Positions 16,793 through 25,257 of a stretch of 64,000 bases of DNA are shown one piece after another. This stretch comes from Candidatus Thermochlorobacteriaceae bacterium (GTDB lineage: Bacteria; Bacteroidota; Chlorobiia; Chlorobiales; Thermochlorobacteraceae): positions 36,958 through 100,957 of the forward strand of contig JAJUFC010000015.1 in assembly GCA_029263855.1 (NCBI GenBank), in the 5' to 3' direction. The notes under the pieces were generated by a model. The model saw only the letters and a program-made list of their open reading frames with translations, was not told the origin of the DNA and ran no database searches. How positions within the stretch are numbered: position 1 is the stretch's first letter; each line of letters opens with the position of its first letter. A program made the position numbers and the translations under genes.

Positions 16793-17206
16793 ATGCGATA
16801 TTTGTTGGCGATAGTTCTTGTGGGAATTGGAATCGGGTGCGGAAGCGCGCCGCAAAAAAACGCGCTCGTCGGCAGTTTTCGCGGCAAAAGCGCGCGCGAA
16901 CCGAAACCGCCAATAAACGGCGCGATTACGACGGTCTATGTTCCCATTTACGACGTCGGCGTCGTTTTTACGGAAACTGAGTTCAGCGGCTCTCAACAAA
17001 AAGACGACGAAGAGCCTATCGTCATTCGCGGCAAATATGAACTGATGAAAAAGCCGAATACGATTCGCTTCATCGCGGAAGATTTCGCCAACGAAGTCGT
17101 CTTGCTTGACGGGGTTTTCTCTTACAGCCTCAAAGACAAAACGCTGACGCTCATCAAGCAAGACGGCTCGCTGAAATTGGAACTCACGCGACTTCCTGAG
17201 CGATAG
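16793..17206 (+). CDS. Small lipoprotein, possibly lipocalin-like
   Basis: A 137-residue protein with a lipobox ending GIGC (Cys at residue 16). The mature part has an alternating strand pattern with FTETEFSG, IVIRGKYELMKKPNTIRF and SYSLKDKTLTLI. This resembles the C-terminal barrel strands of lipocalin-like lipoproteins (GKYEL..NTI..), but that is a weak similarity. It starts four bases after the PucC-like gene and so probably belongs to the same transcript. Its last 23 bases overlap the 3' end of the convergent mtaB gene. No function is assigned. Confidence 0.75.
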   Translation: MRYLLAIVLVGIGIGCGSAPQKNALVGSFRGKSAREPKPPINGAITTVYVPIYDVGVVFTETEFSGSQQKDDEEPIVIRGKYELMKKPNTIRFIAEDFANEVVLLDGVFSYSLKDKTLTLIKQDGSLKLELTRLPER

Positions 17207-18587
17207 GCAACGCGCCCACCACGTTCAGCGCGTCGTCAATGCCCACAAGGCTGACGCGGTGCATTTGCCTGACCAGATGTTCCCTTGCCCACGCCCTTGA
17301 CGGCACTTTTACTCCAACCCGCAAGTAGTTTGCCGTATGTCCATAGCAATAAAGTTTCTCGTTTGAAGCCTGTTCGCCGTTCAACTCTTCATCGTCCGAA
17401 AACTCGTTCTCGAAAAGCACGTCCATCGCCTCGCCGACGAAGCGCGCAACGAAGGCTTTCTTTTTGAAGTAAGAAAGTTCGCGCAGTTTTTGACTGCGTG
17501 CGTGCTTGATGTGGCTCGGCACTTCGGCGACCTTGTGTTCATCGAGCAGTTCCGCCGCGTGTGTATTGGGACGCTTGGAGAACGTGAAGACGTGCAGATA
17601 CGCAATCGGTAGCGACTCGATGAAACGATACGTTTCCTCGAAATGCTCGTCCGTTTCGTTCGGAAATCCAATAATCACATCAGCGCCAATGCACACGTTC
17701 GGAATTTTCGCGGCGACTTCTTCGCATCGGGCGCGATAGAGTTCTTTGTTGTAGCGGCGACGCATCAAGCGCAGAATTTCCGCCGAACCTGATTGCAACG
17801 GCAAGTGAAAGTGCGGCGCGATTCGCTTTGACTTCGCGATGAACTCAATCATCTCGCTCGTGAGCAAATTCGGCTCGATGGAACTAATGCGAAGGCGTGG
17901 AATCGGCAGTTCATCGAGGGCTTTGAGCAAGTCAAAAAACGTGGAAGCGCCCGATGAGCCGTCGGGCTTGTTGCCGTAATCGCCAATGTTTACGCCCGTC
18001 AAGACGATTTCTTGATAGCCTGCGTCGATAAGCGCTTTGGCTTGAAGCAAGAGTTTATCAATCGATTCCGAGCGGCTTTGTCCGCGCGCGAGCGGAATGG
18101 TGCAGTAAGAGCAGTTGTAATTACAGCCGTCCTGCACTTTGAGATAGGCGCGCGTTTGGTCTTGCGCGCCGCCGATGGCGATGGAGTGCCCGAATCCGAA
18201 GTTGTCGACGGTTTGAATATCGCTGACGAAAATTTTGGCTTCGCTATTTTTTTCCGCACCGATATAGTTCATCAACTCAAATTTTTCTTTTGCGCCCAGC
18301 ACCACATCGACGCCTTTAATCGAGGCGAGTTCTTCGGGTTCAAGTTGCGCATAACAGCCCACGACGGCGACAAAACTTTCAGGCGATTTCTTCAACGCTT
18401 TTCGCACGACGTTGCGGCATTTCGCGTCCGCGTTTTCCGTTACGCTACACGTATTGATAATCACCACGTCGGCTTTTTCGCCGAATGGCACGAGTTCGTA
18501 GCCTTGCGCAAGAAAAGATTGCGCGAGCGTTGAGGTTTCGGCAAAGTTCAATTTGCACCCAAGCGTGTAAGTAGAAATGCGTTTCAT
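17184..18587 (-). CDS. mtaB: tRNA t6A37 methylthiotransferase MtaB
   Basis: A 467-residue MiaB-like radical SAM enzyme. The N-terminal UPF0004 domain has conserved cysteines in LGCKLNFAE, NTCSVTENA and VGCYAQLEP. The radical-SAM domain has the CxxxCxxC in DGCNYNCSYCTIPLARGQSR near residue 150, and a TRAM-like C-terminus follows. The CxxNxxE-type start (GCKLNFAET) and NTCSVTE indicate the MtaB/YqeV branch, which converts t6A to ms2t6A in tRNAs decoding ANN codons. The ATG at 18587 matches the family's MKRISTYTLGCKLN start. The 3' end overlaps the lipoprotein gene on the other strand by 23 bases. Confidence 0.9.
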   Translation of the reverse strand: MKRISTYTLGCKLNFAETSTLAQSFLAQGYELVPFGEKADVVIINTCSVTENADAKCRNVVRKALKKSPESFVAVVGCYAQLEPEELASIKGVDVVLGAKEKFELMNYIGAEKNSEAKIFVSDIQTVDNFGFGHSIAIGGAQDQTRAYLKVQDGCNYNCSYCTIPLARGQSRSESIDKLLLQAKALIDAGYQEIVLTGVNIGDYGNKPDGSSGASTFFDLLKALDELPIPRLRISSIEPNLLTSEMIEFIAKSKRIAPHFHLPLQSGSAEILRLMRRRYNKELYRARCEEVAAKIPNVCIGADVIIGFPNETDEHFEETYRFIESLPIAYLHVFTFSKRPNTHAAELLDEHKVAEVPSHIKHARSQKLRELSYFKKKAFVARFVGEAMDVLFENEFSDDEELNGEQASNEKLYCYGHTANYLRVGVKVPSRAWAREHLVRQMHRVSLVGIDDALNVVGALPIAQEVA

Positions 18588-18619
18588 GTGTGATGCGTCA
18601 TGCTTAATTGTCATTGAAA

Positions 18620-19075
18620 TTATTGACCGGGCGGAAGCGGCGGATTAACGGGCGAAGCCGTTTCAGGCAATGCAGGTCGCTCATTTGATTTGCCTTGCGG
18701 CAATCGCTCGACTTTGGTTATCAAATACTTCGAATCGCCAAGCCAGATGTAGTGGAAGTATTTTTCTTCGTAATGCAAATTGACGCGCTCGCCTGTAAGT
18801 GAGACTTCTTGTAAGGCTTGAATGACTTCCTTGCGGTCTTTCGGAACGGAAAATTCAAAAACAGTGGAAAGTTGATTGTCTTCATTTTTGAACGCCCCAA
18901 ACGTGCCGATGTTCATTTGCCCTTCATATGTTTTGAAGAGAAATCCCCTTTCGGATAATTTCACGACCACGCCCGCACGAATGCCCGTGCTATAATTGCC
19001 AAAGTAAAGGAACGATGCAACGGCAACCAAAATGAGCAAAACAATCACGCCGCCAATGATGAGAAATTTTTTCAT
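18620..19075 (-). CDS. Conserved single-pass membrane protein, 151 aa
   Basis: The ATG at 19075 gives MKKFLIIGGVIVLLILVAVA, one N-terminal TM helix. A soluble beta-rich domain follows with NYSTGIRAGVVVKLSERGFL, FKTYEGQMNIG and GERVNLHYEEKYFHYIWLGD. I recognise the same small conserved family in many Bacteroidota, where records often carry the misleading name 6-phosphogluconate dehydrogenase; nothing in the sequence supports such an enzyme. The C-terminus is Pro-rich (NPPLPPGQ). It lies 32 bases upstream of mtaB on the same strand. Function unknown. Confidence 0.8.
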   Translation of the reverse strand: MKKFLIIGGVIVLLILVAVASFLYFGNYSTGIRAGVVVKLSERGFLFKTYEGQMNIGTFGAFKNEDNQLSTVFEFSVPKDRKEVIQALQEVSLTGERVNLHYEEKYFHYIWLGDSKYLITKVERLPQGKSNERPALPETASPVNPPLPPGQ

Positions 19076-19134
19076 AACGCGTTGAACAGTTGTTGTAAAT
19101 CGGTTGTGTGAAATAGTTCCAAAAATAACATTCC

Positions 19135-19170
19135 TTTGACGATTCGTTTCATCAAATCTCGCTATCTTTA
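19135..19170 (+). promoter_or_regulatory. Possible promoter of the TonB-dependent receptor gene
   Basis: TTTGAC at 19135 and TATCTTTA at 19163 resemble the TTTG / TAnnTTTG pair, with one mismatch in the -7 element and a spacer a few bases longer than usual. The receptor ATG is 42 bases downstream. Confidence 0.4.
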
Positions 19171-19211
19171 CGTTCATCACTTGAAACGACTTCCAACCTT
19201 TGATTCCGACA

Positions 19212-21530
19212 ATGCAGAAATCATTTAGGATTTTTTCGTGGAGTTGTCTCTTTTTGCTCTCGCTTTCCACCGTGCTACACGCCCAGCCTACCGAAACCGC
19301 ACCACCAACTGGCGTTTTGGAAGGCGTTGTGATTGACCGCATTACGAAGCAAGAAATTGTCGGAGCAAAACTTCAACTGCTCGATACGCCCTTCGGCACA
19401 ACGTCCGACATCAATGGTCGCTTTCGTTTTTCGGGATTGCCTGCGAAAACCTATCGCTTGAAAGTCACGGCGTTGGATTACAAGCCGCTTGTCCGAAGCG
19501 ATGTGTTCGTCGGTTCGGTGCAAAGCACGAAACTCACGATAGAGTTGCAACTCTCTGAAACCGTGTCGGTTGATGAAGTAACGGTAACGGCGGATATGTT
19601 TTTCACGAAGCAAGCCGATTTGAAAGTGAGCACGAATACGCTCTCACAAGAGGAGGTGCGGCGCGCGCCGGGCGCAGTCGAAGATGTAAGCCGAATGGTG
19701 TTAGTCTTGCCGGGCGTAACTTCAAGCGCAGATAATCGGAACGACCTCGTCGTGCGCGGCGGCAGTCCGATTGAAAACTTCATTTTTGTCGACGGCATTG
19801 AAGTGCCGAACATCAATCACTTTGGCACACAAGGCGCAACAGGCGGACCGATTGGCATGATCGACGTCAATTTTTTGCAAGAAGTTAATTTCAGCGCGGG
19901 CGGATTTTCAACGCGATTCGGCGACCGCCTTTCCAGCGTGATGGACATTCGCTATCGCGAGGGCGACAAATCTCAATTCAGAGGAAAATTTGATTTGGGC
20001 TTCGCGGGCGCAGGTTTCCAAGCCGAAGCGCCCTTGCAAGAAGGCGAAAGCGCGTTCATGATTTCGGCGCGAAAAAGTTATCTTGATTTGCTCATCGGCT
20101 CAACAGGCTTGACCGCCGTTCCCAATTACGCCAATTTCAACCTCAAAGCCACCTACGAACTTTCGCCGAAGCACCGTTTCGCGCTCATCGGCTTGGGGGG
20201 CATCGACGACATCTTCTTCAAAGATTTTGAACGCGACGACGCGCCAACTCGCGACAACATTCGCAACAACGGTTGGCAATACGTGCTCGGCATATCGCAC
20301 AAGTGGCTCGTCAGCGACCGAACGTTCATTCAAACCTCGCTCTCGCACAATCAATACCGATTCTTCACGAATGTCGATTCCGCCAACGTCTTCACCTTTT
20401 ATCGAAACAGTTCCTTTGAGCGCGAATACCTCTTGCGCTCCGACCTCTCGCATCGTCTCTCGCCAACGGATTTGCTCGAGGCGGGACTTACGCTCCGCTT
20501 GATTGACAATCAGAACGCGATTTTTTTGCGAAGCGGCTCCATCGGCGCAAACGGCGAACCCGCAGAAGGATTCGATTACGACCGAACCGGCGTTGCGCAA
20601 AAGGTCGGCGCGTATTTGCAATACACGAAAGATTTTTTCGCGCGCCTTTCCGTTACGGCGGGAATCCGCTACGATTTTTTCAGTTATCTGAACGCTCCGA
20701 ATGCCGTCTCGCCTCGTCTGGCAATGAGTTACGCGCTTCGTCCGAATCTCAAATTCAATCTTGCGACGGGCGTTTATCATCAATCGCCCGCGATGGTTTG
20801 GCTCATCGCCGATGAACGCAATCGCGACTTAAAGCAAGCGCAAGCGCAACACTTCGTCGCAGGCATTGAGTTTTTTCCCCAAGAAGATTTGAAACTCAGC
20901 GTCGAGGCGTATTACAAACGCTACCTGAACTATGCGGCGAGCGTTGAGATTCCGCAACTTTCTTACGCCAACGCGGGCGCGAACTTCGGCACGTTCGGAA
21001 CGGAGCATCTCGTCAGCGAAAGCAAGGGCTTTGCGCGGGGCGTGGAGTTCTTTTTGCAGAAAAAACTTTCGGCGCAGTTTTACGCGATTCTTAATTACTC
21101 GCTCTCCGAGATTCGATTTGCGGGGCGCGACGGCGTTTTGCGTCCAAGCTCGTTTGATTTCCGACACATCTTCACGGCAATCGGCGGATGGAAATTTTCC
21201 GACGCGCTCGAAGTTTCGGCGAAGTGGCGATTCAGCGGCGGCACGCCCTACACGCCGATTGACCTTGTGCGCGCTCGCGCCGTCAATCAACTGGTCTTCG
21301 ATTTCAATCGCTTCAACGCCAATCGCTTTCAAGATTATCATCGTTTGGATTTGCGCATCGATTGGCGCAACTTTTTCGGCAGTTGGAATATGGTGAGTTA
21401 TGTGGAGATTCAGAACGTCTACAATCGCCAAAATCCCTTCACGCTGATTTGGAATCAACGCCGAAGCGAAGTAGAAACCGTCAATCAATGGGCGTTCTTG
21501 CCCGTCGGCGGCGTGAAGATTGAGTTTTAA
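19212..21530 (+). CDS. TonB-dependent outer-membrane receptor with carboxypeptidase-like N-domain
   Basis: A 772-residue precursor beginning at the ATG at 19212. The signal peptide ends near LHAQP. A CarboxypepD_reg-like domain (GVLEGVVIDRITKQEIVGAK, about residues 30-115) precedes the plug domain (RAPGAVEDVSRMVLVLPGVT, VVRGGSPIENFIFVDGIEVP) and a beta barrel ending in Phe. It should import a substrate across the outer membrane using TonB energy. The ligand is not evident: no SusD partner or siderophore genes are adjacent. The similarity of plug and barrel is to the orphan receptors of Bacteroidota and Chlorobiota. It is followed after 19 bases by the fusion gene at 21550. Confidence 0.9.
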   Translation: MQKSFRIFSWSCLFLLSLSTVLHAQPTETAPPTGVLEGVVIDRITKQEIVGAKLQLLDTPFGTTSDINGRFRFSGLPAKTYRLKVTALDYKPLVRSDVFVGSVQSTKLTIELQLSETVSVDEVTVTADMFFTKQADLKVSTNTLSQEEVRRAPGAVEDVSRMVLVLPGVTSSADNRNDLVVRGGSPIENFIFVDGIEVPNINHFGTQGATGGPIGMIDVNFLQEVNFSAGGFSTRFGDRLSSVMDIRYREGDKSQFRGKFDLGFAGAGFQAEAPLQEGESAFMISARKSYLDLLIGSTGLTAVPNYANFNLKATYELSPKHRFALIGLGGIDDIFFKDFERDDAPTRDNIRNNGWQYVLGISHKWLVSDRTFIQTSLSHNQYRFFTNVDSANVFTFYRNSSFEREYLLRSDLSHRLSPTDLLEAGLTLRLIDNQNAIFLRSGSIGANGEPAEGFDYDRTGVAQKVGAYLQYTKDFFARLSVTAGIRYDFFSYLNAPNAVSPRLAMSYALRPNLKFNLATGVYHQSPAMVWLIADERNRDLKQAQAQHFVAGIEFFPQEDLKLSVEAYYKRYLNYAASVEIPQLSYANAGANFGTFGTEHLVSESKGFARGVEFFLQKKLSAQFYAILNYSLSEIRFAGRDGVLRPSSFDFRHIFTAIGGWKFSDALEVSAKWRFSGGTPYTPIDLVRARAVNQLVFDFNRFNANRFQDYHRLDLRIDWRNFFGSWNMVSYVEIQNVYNRQNPFTLIWNQRRSEVETVNQWAFLPVGGVKIEF

Positions 21531-21549
21531 TCCAACAACTTAACTCACG

Positions 21550-23016
21550 GTGAGTTCAAAAAACGCGCTTATTGTCTTCTTCAAAGTTCCACAAGCAGGA
21601 AAGGTCAAAACACGTCTTTCGCCGTTTCTCTCGCCCGAAGAGGCGGCAAGGCTTTACACTTACTTCATTGAAGACACTTTCGAGAAAGTTTGCGCAACTT
21701 CCGTTCAAGTCTTCGGCTTCGTTTCGAGAGCGATAGATGAACGCTCGGAACTCTCGCAATTTCTTTCGGCAAAGCATGTGCAAGTGGTGGAGCAAGTTGG
21801 CAGAGATTTGGGGGAGCGCATGTCGAGTGCATTTCGCTTTTGTTTTGAGCAAGGCTACAAGCGCGTGTGCATTATCGGCACGGATTCGCCTGATATGCCT
21901 CTTTCCATCATTGAGCGTGCGTTTGAAGTTCTGAAAAACGACGCGCCAACCGTTGCGATTGCAGGCGCAGACGACGGCGGCTACGTGCTTCTCGGCATGA
22001 ATCGATATTTTCCCGAAGCGTTTCAACACGTGCCGTATAGCACAAGCGAAACTTACGCGGCAACTTTGGCTCAACTTTCAAACATAAATGCTAACTTAAT
22101 CGAGTTAGAGAAGTGGTATGATATTGACACGCCTGACGACATCAAACGCCTTGTTCATTCTTCGTTTCCGAGCCACGCGCCACGAACCGTAAATTTCCTT
22201 AACCGTCTTTTCAATTCTCGAATCAATATGAAACTCACCATCGGCGTTACGGAATACTTGCGCAAAGCCCTTCCGCCCTACGAGACCAAAACCGACGAAT
22301 ACATTGCTTGGCTCAAATCAGGCGAAGTCTTCGGCTACGAAATCGAGTGCGTGAGACTGCCTTATAGCAGTAGCTCGTTTGAAGCCTTGAAAACCAAAAA
22401 TCTTGATGCCCTTTCGCGCCTTGATGCGATTGTCTTTTCGGGCGGCGAGGACGTGAAACCGTCGTTTTTCGGCATTGAACTTTCAGAAGTGGAGCGGGAG
22501 CGATTGAAAGTTCATTCGCGTCCTGAAAGAGACGAGATGGAAATTTTGCTCGCGCAAAAAAGCGTTGAGCGCGGGTTGCCCGTGCTTGGCATTTGTCGAG
22601 GCTTGCAACTTGTCAATGTCGCGATGGGCGGCACGCTGATTTTAGACATCGAGTCGCAAACCAACGCGGGCGACCACAAAGCCAAAGGCGCAGAAGAAAG
22701 CAACTACCACCCGCTCACGATTGACCTTGATTCCAAACTCGGTAAAATGATTGGCGCAACAGAAGGCGAGGTCAGCACGCGCCATCATCAAGCGGCGGAG
22801 AAAGTCGCCGACGGATTGCGCATCGCGAGCCGCTCCGACGACGGCATCATTGAAGCCTTAGAAGCTGACGATGAGCGTCCGATTTTTCTCGTGCAGTGGC
22901 ACCCTGAACGCATGTGGATTGAAAAGCGCGACAATGCCTTTTCAGAAACCTTGTTAAAAAATTTTTTAGCCTTCGTTGCACAGCGTAAGCATGCTACAAC
23001 AAGCGCAAGCGCGTAA
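21550..23016 (+). CDS. Fusion: TIGR04282 glycosyl/nucleotidyltransferase + class I glutamine amidotransferase (C26)
   Basis: A GTG start at 21550 opens a 488-residue ORF with two unrelated domains. Residues 1-200 are the TIGR04282 (DUF2064) family: NALIVFFKVPQAGKVKTRLS, DLGERMSSAFRFCFEQG, GTDSPDMPL, ADDGGYVLLGM, a GT-A-like fold related to CofC. A poor linker of about 25 residues follows. From Met227 (ATG at 22228) runs a complete gamma-glutamyl-GABA-hydrolase-like amidotransferase: MKLTIGVTEYLRKALPPYET, IVFSGGEDVKP, LGICRGLQLVNVAMGG (nucleophile Cys) and a terminal QWHPE. The two halves are usually separate proteins, so this is either a real bifunctional enzyme or a merged pair of genes. The 3' end overlaps the convergent glycosyltransferase by 23 bases. 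Confidence 0.8.
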   Translation: MSSKNALIVFFKVPQAGKVKTRLSPFLSPEEAARLYTYFIEDTFEKVCATSVQVFGFVSRAIDERSELSQFLSAKHVQVVEQVGRDLGERMSSAFRFCFEQGYKRVCIIGTDSPDMPLSIIERAFEVLKNDAPTVAIAGADDGGYVLLGMNRYFPEAFQHVPYSTSETYAATLAQLSNINANLIELEKWYDIDTPDDIKRLVHSSFPSHAPRTVNFLNRLFNSRINMKLTIGVTEYLRKALPPYETKTDEYIAWLKSGEVFGYEIECVRLPYSSSSFEALKTKNLDALSRLDAIVFSGGEDVKPSFFGIELSEVERERLKVHSRPERDEMEILLAQKSVERGLPVLGICRGLQLVNVAMGGTLILDIESQTNAGDHKAKGAEESNYHPLTIDLDSKLGKMIGATEGEVSTRHHQAAEKVADGLRIASRSDDGIIEALEADDERPIFLVQWHPERMWIEKRDNAFSETLLKNFLAFVAQRKHATTSASA

Positions 23017-24130
23017 GCATCGCGTCGTATTCTTGGAGCACTAACCGTTCATCAAATTCGCGAATTACTTTCTCGCGCGATTTTTTGCCCATTTCCAATC
23101 GCTCGGTTTCTGAAAGGTTGAGCATTTGTTCCATCTTCTCGGCTAAGTGAGCACTGTTGTTGGGCTTTGCTAAAAAGCCTGTTACGCCGTCCTCGACCAC
23201 ATCACGACAGCCGACATTATCGGTTGTGATAATCGGCTTTGCCATGCTCGCCGCTTCCAAGAGCGCGCGCGGCACGCCTTCTCGATAAAACGAAGGAAGC
23301 AAGACGCAATCGGCGTTGGCAAGAAACGGAACGACGTCGCTCGTCGCGCCGAGATAAGTAACCACACCTTCCGCTTGCCACTTATCCATTTGCGCTTTGG
23401 TTACGCCCGTCTTTTCGTCGTCGCTTAAAAAGCCCAAGAGTTGAAATTCAGCATGCGGATACTTTGGCTTTAAGTTTCTTGCTGCCTCAACAAAGACCCC
23501 GACACCTTTTTCCCACAAGAGCCGCGCACTCAAAAGAAATACGAACTTGTTGCTTGACGACGATTTCGGAATCGGCGCAAATTTTTCCGTATTGACGCCT
23601 TCGCCCGGCAGTTGCAAAGTTTTTTCCTTCGGCACAATGTTGGCGGTCAGAAGCAACTCGCGGTCATCTTGATTGACGAACCAAACTTCTTTGGCAAACG
23701 AGAACGCTGTTTTCATTAGGCGCGTCGCAATTCGATAGAGCCAATTTCGTTTGCTGAACGCATAGCCCAATCCGCTCACCACCGCCATTGAAGGAATGTG
23801 CGCCATTCTTGCCGCAAGCGAGCCATAGACATTCGGCTTAATGGTGTAATGAATGATAAAATCAGGCTGGTGCGCTCGGTAGATGCGATACAAGCGAAAC
23901 ATCAACGCTAAATCGGCGAGTGGATTTGTGCCACGCCTATCCATCTCTACGTAAACCGTCTTGCAATTTTCTTTCTCGAGAAGCGTCATGAAGTCATCGT
24001 GCGGCGCAATCGCTAAGACATCAAACCCTTTGGATTGCAAGAAATGAATGACGCCCAATCGCAAGTTGTAGAGATACCACGCCGTATTGGAAACCATTGC
24101 GATTGTTTTGCGCGACTGTTTCAATGCCAT
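22994..24130 (-). CDS. Glycosyltransferase family 4 (PglA/CapM-like)
   Basis: A 378-residue GT-B enzyme. The N-terminal acceptor domain (TIAMVSNTAWYLYNLRLGVI) has the HYTIKPNVYGSLAAR motif seen in PglA/WbpX-type transferases. The C-terminal nucleotide-sugar domain has FLLSARLLWEKGVGVFVEAA and LLPSFYREGVPRALLEAASM, the EGxPRxLxEA variant of the GT4 E-x7-E motif. It acts at the cytoplasmic face of the membrane, adding a sugar to a lipid-linked glycan. It is the last gene of the minus-strand block that begins at the Wzi-like gene. The specific donor and acceptor are unknown. Confidence 0.88.
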   Translation of the reverse strand: MALKQSRKTIAMVSNTAWYLYNLRLGVIHFLQSKGFDVLAIAPHDDFMTLLEKENCKTVYVEMDRRGTNPLADLALMFRLYRIYRAHQPDFIIHYTIKPNVYGSLAARMAHIPSMAVVSGLGYAFSKRNWLYRIATRLMKTAFSFAKEVWFVNQDDRELLLTANIVPKEKTLQLPGEGVNTEKFAPIPKSSSSNKFVFLLSARLLWEKGVGVFVEAARNLKPKYPHAEFQLLGFLSDDEKTGVTKAQMDKWQAEGVVTYLGATSDVVPFLANADCVLLPSFYREGVPRALLEAASMAKPIITTDNVGCRDVVEDGVTGFLAKPNNSAHLAEKMEQMLNLSETERLEMGKKSREKVIREFDERLVLQEYDAMLTRLRLL

Positions 24131-24145
24131 TTGCGTTAAAGTTTT

Positions 24146-25255
24146 TCAAAGATTTTCAAAGATGTTGAGCGTTGCTTTTGCCGCTTCGCGCCAAGAGAAG
24201 CATTTGGCGCGTTCTAATCCTTTTTGCACGAGGCTTTCTCGCAGTGGCGTATTGTTCCAGAGTTCATCAATGGCTTGCATGAGGTCTTCGCTTGTTTCAA
24301 AGGCGCGTCCAGAGCCAGCCGAGACTTCGGGCAGTGCGCCGCGATTGGCGTAAATCGTCGGCACGCCGCTTGCCATGGCTTCAACGAGCGGAATGCCGAA
24401 CCCTTCGTAAAGGCTTGGAAATACAAAGACCTTGGCGGATTGATACAGCGCGGGCAAATCGTCATTACCCACGAATCCAACAAATTTCACAAGGCTGTGC
24501 AAGTCGTAATCATTCATCAATTGTTGCAGTCGGTCGGAGTCGTCGCCTTTGTTGCCTGCAATGACCAGCGGGAAGTTTTTGCCTTGCGCCTTCAATTTGA
24601 AAATCGCTTCCAAGAGTTGCCCATAGTTTTTGTTGCGATGCTGTGTGCTGACCGAAAGCAAAAATTCGCTGAACGGAATTTGAAGTTTGTTCAAGAGTGC
24701 TTTGCGCTGTTCATCGCTCACGCGCTCACGAAAGGCTTCATCAATGCCGTTATAGACGACGCTGATTTTTTCTTCGGAAAGATGATACTCGGCAATCGTA
24801 TCGGCTTTGGTGAGTTCAGAAATGGCAATGATGTGATGGGCTTGAACAGTGGATTGGTCAATAAAGACGCGCCGATAGAGCCGCCTATCCCAACGAATGG
24901 CATCAGGCACAACGCGATGATAAAGGTCGTGCATCGTGATAACCGTTTTGCCTTTGTAAAAAATCGGCTTAATGAAGAACGGACAAAAAATCAAGTCAGG
25001 CTTCAAGCGGTTGAGTTCCGAGACGAGTGCAGTTTGTTCCCACATGATTCGGTGCAGGCTACTCCGAAGCACAACCTTGCGCAAGGTGATGTTCGGCGCA
25101 AGAAAATCATCAGCAAATCGATAATGCGCGCCAACAAAAATCGTGAAGCGGTGCGGGGATTGCAGTTGCGCAATGGCAGAAAGCAAGTGATGCGTATAGA
25201 ATCCAGTTCCGCTGTTTTGATTTTTAAGCAAGAGCGCGTCGACAGCAATGTGCAT
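24146..25255 (-). CDS. Glycosyltransferase family 4 (mannosyltransferase-like)
   Basis: The ATG at 25255 gives MHIAVDALLLKNQNSGTGFY, the usual beginning of WbaZ/MtfB-type GT4 enzymes, whose SGTGxY loop binds the donor. The C-terminal domain has FLLSVSTQHRNKNYGQLLEA, KFVGFVGNDDLPALYQSAKV and FPSLYEGFGIPLVEAMASGV, the GT4 signature with both glutamates present. At 369 residues it is full length. The gene follows the polymerase-like gene by two bases and is followed after 15 bases by the next transferase, so the three are clearly one operon. Confidence 0.88.
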   Translation of the reverse strand: MHIAVDALLLKNQNSGTGFYTHHLLSAIAQLQSPHRFTIFVGAHYRFADDFLAPNITLRKVVLRSSLHRIMWEQTALVSELNRLKPDLIFCPFFIKPIFYKGKTVITMHDLYHRVVPDAIRWDRRLYRRVFIDQSTVQAHHIIAISELTKADTIAEYHLSEEKISVVYNGIDEAFRERVSDEQRKALLNKLQIPFSEFLLSVSTQHRNKNYGQLLEAIFKLKAQGKNFPLVIAGNKGDDSDRLQQLMNDYDLHSLVKFVGFVGNDDLPALYQSAKVFVFPSLYEGFGIPLVEAMASGVPTIYANRGALPEVSAGSGRAFETSEDLMQAIDELWNNTPLRESLVQKGLERAKCFSWREAAKATLNIFENL

Positions 25256-25257
25256 GG

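Noticed and set aside
16793..17206. Integral membrane role for the lipoprotein
   Set aside because: It has only one N-terminal hydrophobic stretch ending in a lipobox, so it is treated as a lipoprotein.
18620..19075. 6-phosphogluconate dehydrogenase
   Set aside because: The name often attached to this small membrane-protein family is not supported: no Rossmann motif and only 151 residues.
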